A stretch of 12,424 nucleotides of DNA. Origin: Conidiobolus incongruus B7586. Its lineage: Eukaryota; Entomophthoromycota; Entomophthoromycetes; Entomophthorales; Conidiobolaceae. Location: assembly GCA_000697335.1 (NCBI GenBank), contig JNEM01007582.1, positions 1 to 12,424 on the forward strand. The letters run 5' to 3'. Below the pieces are notes generated by a model. The model saw only the letters and a list, made by a program, of their open reading frames with translations. It searched no databases and had not been told where the DNA came from. The first letter of the stretch is position 1. Every line of letters starts with the position of its first letter. The position numbers were made by a program, and so were the translations under genes. Positions 1 through 9,682 of this stretch are shown one piece after another.

Positions 1-1375
1 TTTAATATAGATTTTTAATAGTTTTATTATTATTACTATATAAATATAATAGTAAAAGATTATTAATATAATATAGAAAATAAACTTAATATAAAAGTAA
101 TACAGTAAAAAATATAATAATATAATGTAAAATAATAAACAAAGTTTAATTAAGCTTCAAATTATGATAAGCTATTAATAAATTAAAATTTATATTAGAT
201 AGTGTTAATATATTATAATATTAATAAAATATAGTTTTAATATTAAAATTAGTATAAAAAGTAAGAAATAGTAAAAATTAAAAAAAAGAAAAACCTTATT
301 TATTAAATAATTCAATGCTTTTTATATAATTAATTGAACTATAAAGAAATATATATAAGAATTTAAAGAACTAATTTTTTAACAAATTTAATTGAAAATT
401 AAATTCAATTTCAAGTTTTTAATAAAAACTATTATAGTAGGTAATTAATTATATATTGATATAAATAATTTGAGAAAAGTAATTCTTGTATATAATTACT
501 ATATACTTTATTTTCTATAATTAACAATTTAATTGAATAATATGGAATAAAAACATATACCATCTTTTCCAAATTAAAAATTCATAACAAAGATATTTTT
601 TGGAGAATATATAAAATAAATTGAAAAAAAAGTTCTATTAATTCAAGTTTTTATTATAATAAAATAATTAAAGTTTATATAAAGCTTATATAACTATAAT
701 AGTAAAAGTTTTCTTAATTATATTTACAATATCAAAGTATAAAGATATATCAATATTAATATATATAATTCCTTGAATTTTGTTAATTTTCTGACTTATA
801 AAAATAACCATAACATAAAAAATTTATACCTGGAAAATATAGAGGATATGGTAATAATAGTTATATTTTTTATTAATAAATAAGGATATAATAATATATT
901 GAATCTATTATAAATTTCTTTGATATTTTGCTATAAATATATATAATATTTTTTTATATTTAAAATATTGATTTATATTGTATATTTTATATATCGTAAA
1001 TATTAATGGAATACTATATTATTTATATATATACATAATGATAATATTTTTTTAAAATAGTTTTTCTTATTAAAATATATTATTTGGTATTTTTAATATA
1101 AGGACTCCAATTATATTTTCACAAAGTATTATATATCTAAATTTTTGGGGTTTATTAATATACTTTTTAATATATTAAAATAATTATTTATAATATGGTA
1201 ACTTTTTATAATTTATTCTATATCTTATTTAATTTACAATAAAAAATTAAAAGAATAAAATCCATTAAATATTAATTTTTTAACTTTTTATATAGTTGTA
1301 ATAGAGTTAATATGTAAATATAAACTATGTTAGCTCTCTTGTTAAACTCTATAAATTAAACTACAATTTTTTTGA
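1..1375. other. AT-rich gene-free stretch
   Basis: This stretch is almost entirely A and T with many short runs and dense stops in all frames. I see no coding frame of note, no RNA gene and no clear tandem array. Short ATATAT runs are scattered through it (for example near 1023-1032) but none is long enough to call as a repeat. It is best read as intergenic DNA. Confidence 0.6.
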
Positions 1376-1657
1376 TTTTATATATATTTCCTATATTGTT
1401 ATAAATTCAAAATAACAAAAATAAGGTTAATTCAAATACTGGATCTATTGTTTTGGTTAACCAAGGTATTTTTCAATACTCTTAGTTTGCAATCCTTCTG
1501 CCACCAGATTTTACTTAAATTTTTCTGAATAATTAATTTTGAATATTTTGCGAAGAATGAAATCTTAGTGTTCTTGATTAAATTCTGTCAAAATCTGAGA
1601 TTTTACAATTTCCAGCAAGACTACTTGTTATCCAAATCCCACCAAGAACTCTATTGA
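1376..1657 (+). pseudogene. Coding-like fossil, possibly from a leucine-rich-repeat protein
   Basis: The local GC content rises here, and one plus-strand frame stays open from 1376 to 1654 apart from a single TGA at 1526-1528; it closes with TGA at 1655-1657. In DNA this rich in AT a stop is expected about every 10-13 codons, so 92 codons with one stop is unusual. The stretch after the stop includes CQNLRFYNF followed by DYLLS and QEL, which resembles the cysteine-containing repeat of F-box/LRR proteins (C-x-N-L-x-x-x-N-L spacing). That resemblance covers about one repeat only, so the family is a guess. No start codon, promoter or full domain is visible. A competing minus-strand reading contains KISDF at 1590-1604, like the kinase DFG region, but has about five stops across the same span. 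Confidence 0.25.
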
Positions 1658-2409
1658 TATATAGTAATTATCATGAATGGTTGAGTCACTCATCACTATT
1701 CAATATAATAATATGATAATATCAAAACTATTGTGATTCATAAAAGAGCAATTTATAATCATCCGCTAGCTGAAACATCGAACCATAGAATAAATTGAAG
1801 TTTAAATTTTTAATATTTGTAAAATTGGGATATTTAATCATATATTGTAAATAGAATTTGGTTTCCTATTATGAGCGAATCAATCTATCACAAAAAAAGC
1901 TTTGCCAATAAATATATATAGTACTGCTTACTTACTTAAATAAGATTCAAGCTTGTTTCAAATGTGATATATTGGATTATATGAGAGTTTTTTAGCTTTC
2001 TCCCCAGGATTTTCGTTTCAAATAAAAATTAAATTATTTTAATCTTGAATATTTTAGAAACAGAATTAATGTTATTTATGTTGTATGATATAATAGCAGA
2101 TACAATATATATATTAACATTATGGAAACAATTATAATTGAAAAAGAATGTTTTCGATTTTCCTATATTCAAAGTGAAAAATCACTTGGTAATAGAGTAT
2201 TCAATAATATATCAAAATGTAAACTTTTGGGAGAAATAAAAATAGTATTATATCAACCATTATGTATCTATAAAAATTTAAACTAACATATTGGAGCAAG
2301 AAAAGAAAAAAATCTGAAATTAATTTTAGATGATTATGATAATATATGATATTATTAAATCAATAGAATTATTAAAATACAAATGGTATTCAATATTTTA
2401 AGTTTGAAA
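1658..2409. other. Intergenic region downstream of gene 1
   Basis: This lies 3' of minus-strand gene 1. It holds the region where gene 1 transcription should end, but I find no AATAAA in the first 70 nt past the stop codon. A 54-codon plus-strand frame at 2122-2286 is the only open frame of note and has no recognisable motif. I see no RNA gene or repeat. Confidence 0.5.
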
Positions 2410-4099
2410 TTATACCTTTTTATTTTGAATTAATTTTAATCCAGATTTTAACAATATTATATTCAAATTATCAAATTCATTTAAACAGTTGGAGACCATG
2501 TAAAGGATACTCTTTAAATCCAATAAAACTCGATTTTTGTCAGATTCATTTAAATATTTAAAAATCGCCATATATGTAAAACTAATTAAATAGTAATAAA
2601 AAGGATAGTATTTCAAATGGTCGTCTGTGGAAATCAGATCATAAAGCTGCTGACAAAATTTTAGTATTTTGCTTATTAAATGAGGACTCAATGCCGATGG
2701 ATTCAATCTCCAATACTCAAATATCGTCATAGATACATGAATATACATCACTGTAATCCTTTTTTTAGAAAATTCGACCTTTTTTTCATGGTTGATAAAT
2801 ATAGATTTGATTTGATCAAGATATGCTATAGTTTCTAAATAATTTTCGCGCATCAACTTAAGCATTCGTTGACATAATTCTTCGTTGTTCTGGTCTTTTC
2901 TGGATGTGGCTAGAGAAAAATTGGATATATGAAGTGATTCATCCGTGAATCGATATACTAGAGCGGTGATGATTGAGGTCAATTGCCTTTCATGTATATC
3001 TGATTGTCCGAAACCACTCCACTCTGCGGGAAGCAAATACCAAGAGGGATCATATAAGGCTTTATCAAATTCAGGTAATTCTGAAATAAAATGAGGATAA
3101 TATTTCAATGAGCCAGTGAAGTAACAATCGAAAAATGCCATTAATCTCATCATTATCTTTCTGTTAAAGTTACTGGGCTCTTCGAATCGATTTGTATCTA
3201 TATGGATCCCCAAAATATAACACATTCGGGTTATATGAGCATGACATGCACGACTAAGCCTGATTTCTCCCCGGTCAAAGCATATATGGCGATATATACA
3301 TAATGCTTGAATATTTTGTAAACTTGGCTTATAAACGATTCTGTTTAAAGCTGTTTTAAACATTTGCTCCATATATTTAGTTAATCCAGGTATCTTATCT
3401 TTGCGATATTGATAACCACTATAATAAATTGCTGCCATTAGGGATTGGGATATTGTTTTGGGATTGAAAAATTTCAAATTGAATATTGGCAAATATGGAT
3501 CGAAATATGATAAATGTAAATGGATTAATTCATTCCAAAATTCAGGTTGAGTGAGTAGTTCTAACCCTTCAGATGGTGATGATGATTTGGAAACATCTGG
3601 TATCGAATACATTGAACGAATATTCTTTCGATGTTCTGCTATTATTGATTGGATTTGAGGAATGCGTTTAAATTCGGGACTCAAAATATGTATATATTGG
3701 GTTATTGGGACTTGATTAGAATAAATAATATATGACGTAAAATGCTCTAAACTTTTGAATCGAGTGTACTCTAAATTTTTAAAAACGCTCTTTTCCATCG
3801 GATGTACATAGTATATAATATCCAATTGGGACTTCAAGGGCTTAGAAAATGATATTGGTACTATAAATTTATTTCGTATTTAATATCATTCTCAGAATTT
3901 AAATTATATAAACATATTCAAGTTTACCTTTTGCTGATCTTTTAGCATATTTGGATTTATTAAATTGATAAGAAAAGAATTTAGTTGGCAAATTCGAATA
4001 AACTTCACAATTTTTACAATATTTATTTTTAGTATTATTTACATTGTTTTGACAATTAACACAATTTCGAAATTCTACTAGATCCATGATCCCTTCCAT
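2410..4099 (-). CDS. Zinc-ribbon / middle-homology-region regulator, gene 1 (two exons)
   Basis: This is a probable nuclear transcription regulator. Exon 1 is 4099-3928 and exon 2 is 3860-2410, joined across a 67-nt intron; together they give 540 codons plus TAA, in frame. Residues 13-31 (from Met1) carry C-x2-C-x11-C-x2-C, a zinc-ribbon-like pattern, followed by FFSYQ and a lysine/arginine-rich tail (about 48-57). The middle homology region spans about 165-405: an entry motif near FWNELIHLHLSYFDPYLP, a helix block with RGEIRLSRACHAHITRMC and LGIHID, then FNRKIMMRL and DCYF, as in PF04082. Exon 2 has no ATG near its 5' end; only a TTG opens the frame there, so splicing is needed to give it a start. 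Met1 (4099) has a good context. Met5 (4087) aligns with the preferred start of gene 2 and would give 536 residues. The canonical Zn2Cys6 cluster is absent. Targets are unknown. The nearest relatives here are gene 2 and the pseudogene at the right edge. Confidence 0.85.
3861..3927 (-). other. Intron of gene 1 (67 nt, phase 1)
   Basis: On the minus strand the exon ends in AAAG and the intron starts GTAAAC at 3927; it ends TTTATAG at 3861. The donor falls after the first base of a codon and the acceptor supplies the other two, giving GTA (Val58). The spliced junction reads SAK-VPISFSKP, which aligns without gaps with SK-EEILLSKP of gene 2. That match is the main evidence for both boundaries. No branch-point motif stands out. 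Confidence 0.85.
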
Positions 4100-4137
4100 T
4101 TAATAAAATTATTACTGTGATTAAGTTTAATTAGGTG

Positions 4138-4145
4138 TATTTATA
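4138..4145 (-). promoter_or_regulatory. TATA-like box of gene 1
   Basis: TATAAATA reads on the minus strand, in the setting GAGTATAAATACACC. Its upstream edge is 58 nt from Met5 and 46 nt from Met1. Gene 2 has a TATA-like box at almost the same distance (57 nt) from its aligned Met. In DNA this rich in AT such boxes arise by chance; the shared spacing is what supports the call. Confidence 0.45.
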
Positions 4146-4688
4146 CTCCCTGGCAATCAGTGGTGTGTAATAATCTATCTTCTAAATCCCCTAATATATT
4201 TAAAATAAAAGCTGGTTTTTAACAAATAACAGATTGAAATTATTTAAATCAGTAAGTTGATGTTGTACATATTCCGTCAATAAAATTAATAATTTTAATA
4301 AATTCACACCTTTAACCCCTTAATTAAAGTTATCCAATCAAAATATCTTTCATGAAAATTTCCATTTCTTTGAATGCATACTGTATTAATGGATTTTTTC
4401 TATCATTTTCAAATTATAAAATTATGTTTAAAATAATAAAATCATTTCAATAGTTTAATCAAATTATGCGTCATTTATCCTAATTTTCAAAAATCGGATA
4501 TAATGAAATATTTCGGCTCCAATTTAATAAATATTTTCATTAAAATTTAAAAACTATTTGAATATTTGATTGTATATAAATTGGTTCACAAAACAGTTAA
4601 TAATTAACTGTAATTTATTTTTTGAAAATCTATCAAATTATAAATCTCATTTCAAATAGTTTTAATATAGTATATTAGGAGATCCTAA
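4146..4688. other. Upstream region of gene 1
   Basis: This is the likely 5' control region of gene 1, and no gene is seen in it. Two CCCCT (AGGGG on the gene strand) pentamers lie at 4188-4192 and 4316-4320. They match the stress-response element core known from yeast and stand out in such GC-poor sequence, but a five-base match is weak evidence. No terminator or RNA gene is apparent. Confidence 0.35.
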
Positions 4689-5003
4689 AGTACTATATAT
4701 GACATCACTTTTGACCTCAAGTTTCTATCCCATAAGGAATCCCTACCTTTAACCACCGCTACCTGGAATACATATTGTAAACCTGCAAGAAGCCATTACA
4801 ATTTGAAACACTGCCTCTCACCGACAGCTATATTATTTAAGGATTAGTCATTAGGACTGATCGTACCTCTTTTCACGCTTAATCAAGCGTCTTACTAAAT
4901 ATTTCTCTATCCAATAAATCTCTAGATTTTCCCACTACCGAATATCAACAATAGTATTGCTTCTCAGATTACGCTTTCAAGTATTCATATGGAGAAACTA
5001 TAA
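4689..5003 (+). pseudogene. Fossil of an ABCC-type exporter membrane domain
   Basis: A more GC-rich island. One plus-strand frame reads from 4689 to a TAA at 5001-5003 with three internal stops (TAG 4845-4847, TAA 4896-4898, TAG 4923-4925). The translation keeps a pattern like the end of the first membrane domain of ABCC (MRP/Ycf1-like) exporters: LKFLSHKESL where the family has a K(L/F)xxWExxF segment, then a hydrophobic helix (SLGLIVPLFTLNQASY), then IFPLPNINNSIASQITL and SIHMEKL where the family has FPL, INSxI and VSLKRI. Distance from the first motif to the last is about 93 residues, close to the family's roughly 105. No nucleotide-binding domain or start is present, so this is an internal fragment and not expressed as a transporter. 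The match is by eye to family consensus and could be wrong. Confidence 0.4.
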
Positions 5004-6880
5004 TATGAAAAAAATCAATATAGTAGATTTAACTTAGTTAAAAGTAAAAGTTAATATTCAATTTTTGTGTATTTAATGTTTTAGACTATGAAAAACAATT
5101 ATAATAAACTTAATCTGTCATAATGATATATTCCGTATATCATCCATAATATTAATCAAAAGAAAATTCGTTTTTTATAAACGTGACTAATTTTGAATCC
5201 ATTAATTCAATTCTCATTTAATTGTAATCATTCCTTTATAATTAACAGAAATTACAGGTTCCTATTATTAACAAAACTACCTTTTATGTTAAAATCAAAA
5301 TTGAAATTACTTCAGAATATTTGAGGCTTGGCAGTTGAAATGTTAGGAAAAATCCCGAGAAAACTCAATTAATTACGGTAAACAATAAAAATTAAATAAA
5401 TCCATTTATATATATTGTTCATCTTAATAAAATTTATCATATTGATTACTAAAAGCAAAAACGTGGTCAATATTTTAATAGAAAATTAATCGACTTTGAA
5501 AAAAATAGCAACAGTCAATTAAATTTTAATAATTAATTTTATGATCTGTCGATAGGATATAGTTTAGATATTTTCTTGGGTATCTCATAACTAAAATATT
5601 TTCTAGCAAATTATTGCATTTTTCATTCATGTCACTATTCAAATATTTAGATAGCTGTTAGCTAAAACAAGTATAAAAGTAAAATGCATATGCATGTGAT
5701 ATTGATCACAATTTTTCCTATATCAAAATATAAAGCTCTTTCAACCGCTATTACTTTTTTTGTTGATAAGTTAATAAAAATTTGCTCAATTTAAAGAATG
5801 CATGACTATATTAAAACAAATTAGATATGAGATAAACCTGAATAAAATATTCCAGATATAATGTTTAAATAAAATTGTGTTAGGTTTAACAAAATCAAAT
5901 AAGATGTTAATTTTATGTTATAAATAATACTAAGAAATCTTAAATTTATATATTAAGTTTTTGAATGCGATTGATATAATTAATGTTGTTAAGCAATTTA
6001 AATTTCAAATTTCAAAACAAGGATATATTTTCATCATTTGAATAACTTTTCATAACTAAAATTATTAATAGTGGCAATCAAAAATGTTCGTTCTTGTCAT
6101 GATTATCTATTTGATATTAATGTTTCAAATATGGGAAATTAATAAAATTTTTCAGTTCTTTATTTAACGATAAAGATAACTCTAATTATTGTATTAATAT
6201 AACCCAAATATTAAACATTATCATATTTGATATTCAAAATTCATCCACTAAAATGTATCATGGTATTTATGATTAATATTAAGTAATTATATTCCAGCAA
6301 ATAAATGTTTATGACTTTATAAAAACAAATTTCCTTGTATTACTATAATAATTCACTAATTTTTATATTAACAATTTTATTATAAAAATTAGCAAGAGTT
6401 TTAGTATAAATACCACACACTAAAATTATCTGTATTTGAAAAAAAATATTCTAAACAAATGCAATTATTTTTAATAATTGAGAAAAATTATAAGTTTTAT
6501 ATTTTACCTTATATATCTCATAGTATATTTCAATAATTCATTAGTCTTTACTTGATTTGAGTATATTTATAAGACAATGATATTTGATATCTCGTAATTA
6601 TAATTGGTTCAAATATAATTTTATTTAATATCAGTATTATATTCAAACCTAATAATAAAGACAAATCTAAATAGTATTGATTTGTTAATCTGGGCTATTA
6701 TATATTGTCCGAATATATAATTAATGAGGAATTTAGTATTCTAATACATATGAATTTAAAGTTAACTGTTGTAACAAAGATATTCAATAAACTTTATAAG
6801 ATGTAATCGTAAAATACTATTGATTAAGGAAGTGTTGATTATTTTAAATGTATATAGCTTCTTAAAAATTATTAAATCAA

Positions 6881-6905
6881 TATATATATATATATATATA
6901 TATAT
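6881..6905. repeat. (TA)n microsatellite
   Basis: About 25 uninterrupted bases of alternating T and A, ending at the CC of TATATCCAAT. It lies in the gene-free spacer with no gene nearby. Confidence 0.9.
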
Positions 6906-7835
6906 CCAATATGGTTGGATTGAGAGTATATGCTATTTGATAGGATGAGGGTGATTGTATATATTTATTCATTTTAATAAAACTATATTCAACAATAATT
7001 CAACAAGAAATATTGCATATATCTAAAAATTTATATATCCACATTATAATAATTTAGATAAAACTTTTGTTCAAATAAAATATTATATATTATGTATTAT
7101 TTTTATAAAAACTGTGAGATACAGTGAATAGAATAATTTATAATAAATTATTGAAAATATATATTTTTCAGTAATTATTATTATAAAGTATCAAGATATA
7201 TCATATAAAAATTACAATAATTAAATCATATGAAATAACGTCTTTTAAACATGAAAATACAATATCAATATTGTGTTCAAATATAATTTCAAAATCAGTA
7301 CGTTGATATATTTAAAAATTTTACAAATTCTTGCAATAATATTTTGATTCTATGATAATTCAAGTAGTCTAACAAAGGCAAGTAATTATATGATATTTTA
7401 TAAGTATATATATGATAATATACTACTTTGCATATGCCCAATTAATTTTCTATTAAAAATATCGCAAAATGGATATATATTAACCAAATTTAAATGATGG
7501 TATTAGAGTTATGAGCTATTATGAAATTTTCAAAAATTACTTTCTTAATTGAAACAAATATATTATATTATTTGGAAGATAATTAAATAAAAAAATTTTA
7601 TTAAAATAATAAGATCAATGACAACTTCTTTAGTTGAATAGTTGATAAAAAATATTTCATAATAATGAATTTAATAATATTTATTCCATCTTTCATTTGG
7701 AATAAAAGCAATTATAAACTCTGATATACTAAAAAATTAAACAAATGTAATGATATAAATTCAATATTAAAAATATAAAACTAGTGAAATTATAATATAT
7801 TAGAATAAAAAAATATACATAAATACATGGAAAAC

Positions 7836-7852
7836 TATATATATATATATAT
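7836..7852. repeat. Short (TA)n tract downstream of gene 2
   Basis: Seventeen alternating T/A bases, starting 24 nt past the gene 2 stop codon and so probably within its 3' untranslated region. Confidence 0.8.
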
Positions 7853-7875
7853 TTCAAATTTACGAAAAATTTTAA

Positions 7876-9527
7876 TCATTTCTTTTTTATTCGCTTTAAT
7901 ACAGTTGTCACAACGGATATATTTAGTTTATCAAAATTTCTTAACTGACTTTTTAAAATACGAATCAAATTGTCTAAATTTGATATTATATGCATTTTTT
8001 CGGATTCGTTTAGATATTTCAAAATATCCAAATAAGTAAAACAGACTATATAATTATAAAAAGGAATAGATCTGTTTTCATATATTACTTCATCATAAAC
8101 CTTCTGACAAACACCTATTATTTGATTGAGTAATTTGGAATTTATGGAACTTGAATTCATCCTCCAAAAGTCCAAGATATACATTGATAAGTGCAAAAAT
8201 TTAAAATTAGCATTACTCCGAAAACCACTTTCCTTTTCCACTTCCTTGAACTCGGATATTAATTGCTCAAGCAAAATCAAATATTTTGAATAGCATTCTT
8301 TCAATATATCTAGTTTCTTTAAGCAAAATTCTTCAATATCCTCATTATTCATAGAAGTAAAAATAGGGAAATCTATCAAATGGAGAGTTTCATCTGCGAA
8401 TCTTTTAGTTAAAGCAATCATCATTGATGTTAACCTTCTTTCATGGTACTGAGATTCCCCAAACTGATACCATTCATCCGGAAACAAATACCAAGCAGGG
8501 TTGTATAAACTCTCATCAAATTTGGGAATTTCAACTACGTTATGGGAGTAAACCCTAAATGGACCACCGAAATAATGATCATAAAGTGTCACCTTGAGCA
8601 TAAGGATCTTACGATTAAAGTTGTTGGAAATGCCAAATCGTGTAGTGTCAATATGGATTCCCAAGGCATAGCACATTCTACTAAGCTGAGAGAGACATTT
8701 CCTACTCATTGAAATTTCTCCTCTTGCAAAAAATTCATCAAAGTAAATTATCAATGCTTGAATATTTTGTAAATTTGGTTTAAAAAAAATTCTTTTTAAA
8801 TTTAAATTGAAAAGATTCTCCATATATTCAGTCAGTTCAACTGGTTTATCTTCTCGATACTTATACCCTCTATAATATATAGCAACGAGTAATGATCGAG
8901 ACAGAGTAGCTGGGTTGAAATATTTTAAATTGAATATTGGATCAAACAGAAAATCGTTTAATATATAAAGCCGAATTAATTCATCCCAAAATTCATTCCT
9001 ATAGAGTAATTTTAAACCTCCTCTTGAATGTGGTGATTCTGCAATTTCTGTTGCTGAATACATCACTGGTATACTCTTTTGATTATTTATGATATTTGAT
9101 TGAATTTGAGAACTACTCTGAAATCCCGGAGTAATTGAATATGTGATCTCAGGCACAACCTGATCAGAATTCATTAAATGTGGTGTTAGACCATCCAAGT
9201 TTTCAAACCGAGTGTATTTTAAATTTACGAATATATTTTTTTCCGGTGAATTGATGTGATTTACAAAATTCACTTTAGTTTCCGCGGGTTTTGATAACAA
9301 TATTTCTTCTAAACTCAGGATTATATTAATTATTGTATAACATTCCATCATATTCAGTTATCATTACCTTTGGATGGTTTTTCAGTACAATTTGATTTTT
9401 TAGACTGATAGGAATAGAATTGAGGAGAGAAATTAGTTTGAATTACACATCTTTTACAATACTGATTTGATAAATTATTTAAACGGCTTTTACAATGATT
9501 GCAACGAATTTCTTTTTGATTAAACAT
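7876..9527 (-). CDS. Zinc-ribbon / middle-homology-region regulator, gene 2 (two exons)
   Basis: This is a paralogue of gene 1 and a probable nuclear transcription regulator. Exon 1 is 9527-9368 and exon 2 is 9308-7876, giving 530 codons plus TGA. Residues 9-27 hold C-x2-C-x11-C-x2-C, followed by FYSYQ and a lysine-rich stretch. The middle homology region spans about 159-380, with FWDELIRLY, then RGEISMSRKCLSQLSRMC and LGIHID, then FNRKIL and the YDHYFGGP block. I chose Met at 9527 over an in-frame ATG at 9554 for three reasons. It leaves exactly eight residues before the first cysteine, as in gene 1 from its Met5. It gives a 53-residue exon 1 that aligns ungapped with gene 1, with 18 identities. 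The TATA-like box at 9577-9584 would start transcription near or past 9554. With the upstream ATG the protein would have 539 residues. There is no six-cysteine cluster. Ligand and targets are unknown. Confidence 0.87.
9309..9367 (-). other. Intron of gene 2 (59 nt, phase 1)
   Basis: The minus strand reads AAAG then GTAATG at the donor (9367) and GAGTTTAG at the acceptor (9309). The split codon becomes GAA (Glu54 from the preferred Met). Position and phase equal those of the gene 1 intron, and SKP follows five residues after the split codon in both proteins. The intron holds a stop for the first-exon frame and, 2 nt after it, an ATG in the exon 2 frame, so an unspliced transcript would separate the two modules. 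Confidence 0.85.
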
Positions 9528-9576
9528 ACTCTGCACTTTTGTATAAATATACATTATATTATCAACTCTATACGTC

Positions 9577-9584
9577 TTTTTATA
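9577..9584 (-). promoter_or_regulatory. TATA-like box of gene 2
   Basis: TATAAAAA on the minus strand, followed by GACG. Its upstream edge is 57 nt from the preferred ATG at 9527, against 58 nt for the matching box of gene 1. The box is only about 30 nt from the alternative ATG at 9554, which argues against that start. A chance match in AT-rich DNA cannot be excluded. Confidence 0.45.
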
Positions 9585-9636
9585 TTATCAATATTATAAT
9601 ACTCATATCTCACTTATCACGGTAAAAAAAGAACAT

Positions 9637-9649
9637 TCGACTTAGTCGA
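9637..9649. promoter_or_regulatory. 13-nt palindrome upstream of gene 2
   Basis: TCGACTTAGTCGA is an inverted repeat with six-base arms around one central base. It lies about 53 nt upstream of the TATA-like box and is GC-rich for its surroundings. It has the form of a site for a dimeric regulator, but I see no copy upstream of gene 1 and no factor can be named. Confidence 0.3.
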
Positions 9650-9682
9650 TATTTATTAACAAGAATTTCGCGATTTTAGATA

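Larger units (their letters stand above)
5004..7875. other. Long gene-free AT-rich spacer between the two intact genes
   Basis: Nearly 2.9 kb without any convincing coding frame on either strand. It contains a (TA)n tract and a perfect 12-bp palindrome, ATGCATATGCAT, at 5684-5695. I see no tRNA, transposon end or further gene fossil. The last 100 bases or so must include the 3' end of the gene 2 transcript; no clear AATAAA signal is seen there. Confidence 0.5.

Noticed and set aside
2122-2286. 54-codon plus-strand frame starting METIIIEKECF
   Set aside because: Its length is within chance for this window, no motif is visible, and it points into the 3' end of gene 1 with no promoter I could support.
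3835-3837. TTG as the start codon of gene 1
   Set aside because: A non-ATG start is unlikely in a fungus, and the in-frame spliced junction to the upstream cysteine exon, matched in gene 2, explains the frame better.
4875-4890. Hairpin ACGCTT-aatc-AAGCGT as a terminator or RNA element
   Set aside because: It has a six-base stem, is not followed by a T run, and lies inside the ABC-like fossil; eukaryotic genes do not use such terminators.
4689-5003. Minus-strand reading with VGERQ, resembling an ABC signature
   Set aside because: The match is a few residues in a frame that does not continue into a Walker B or other ATPase motif; the plus-strand membrane-domain reading keeps several motifs in order.
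7827-8039. 70-codon plus-strand open frame
   Set aside because: It lies mostly antisense to the conserved C-terminus of gene 2 and starts in a (TA)n tract; the minus-strand frame has paralogue support and this one does not.
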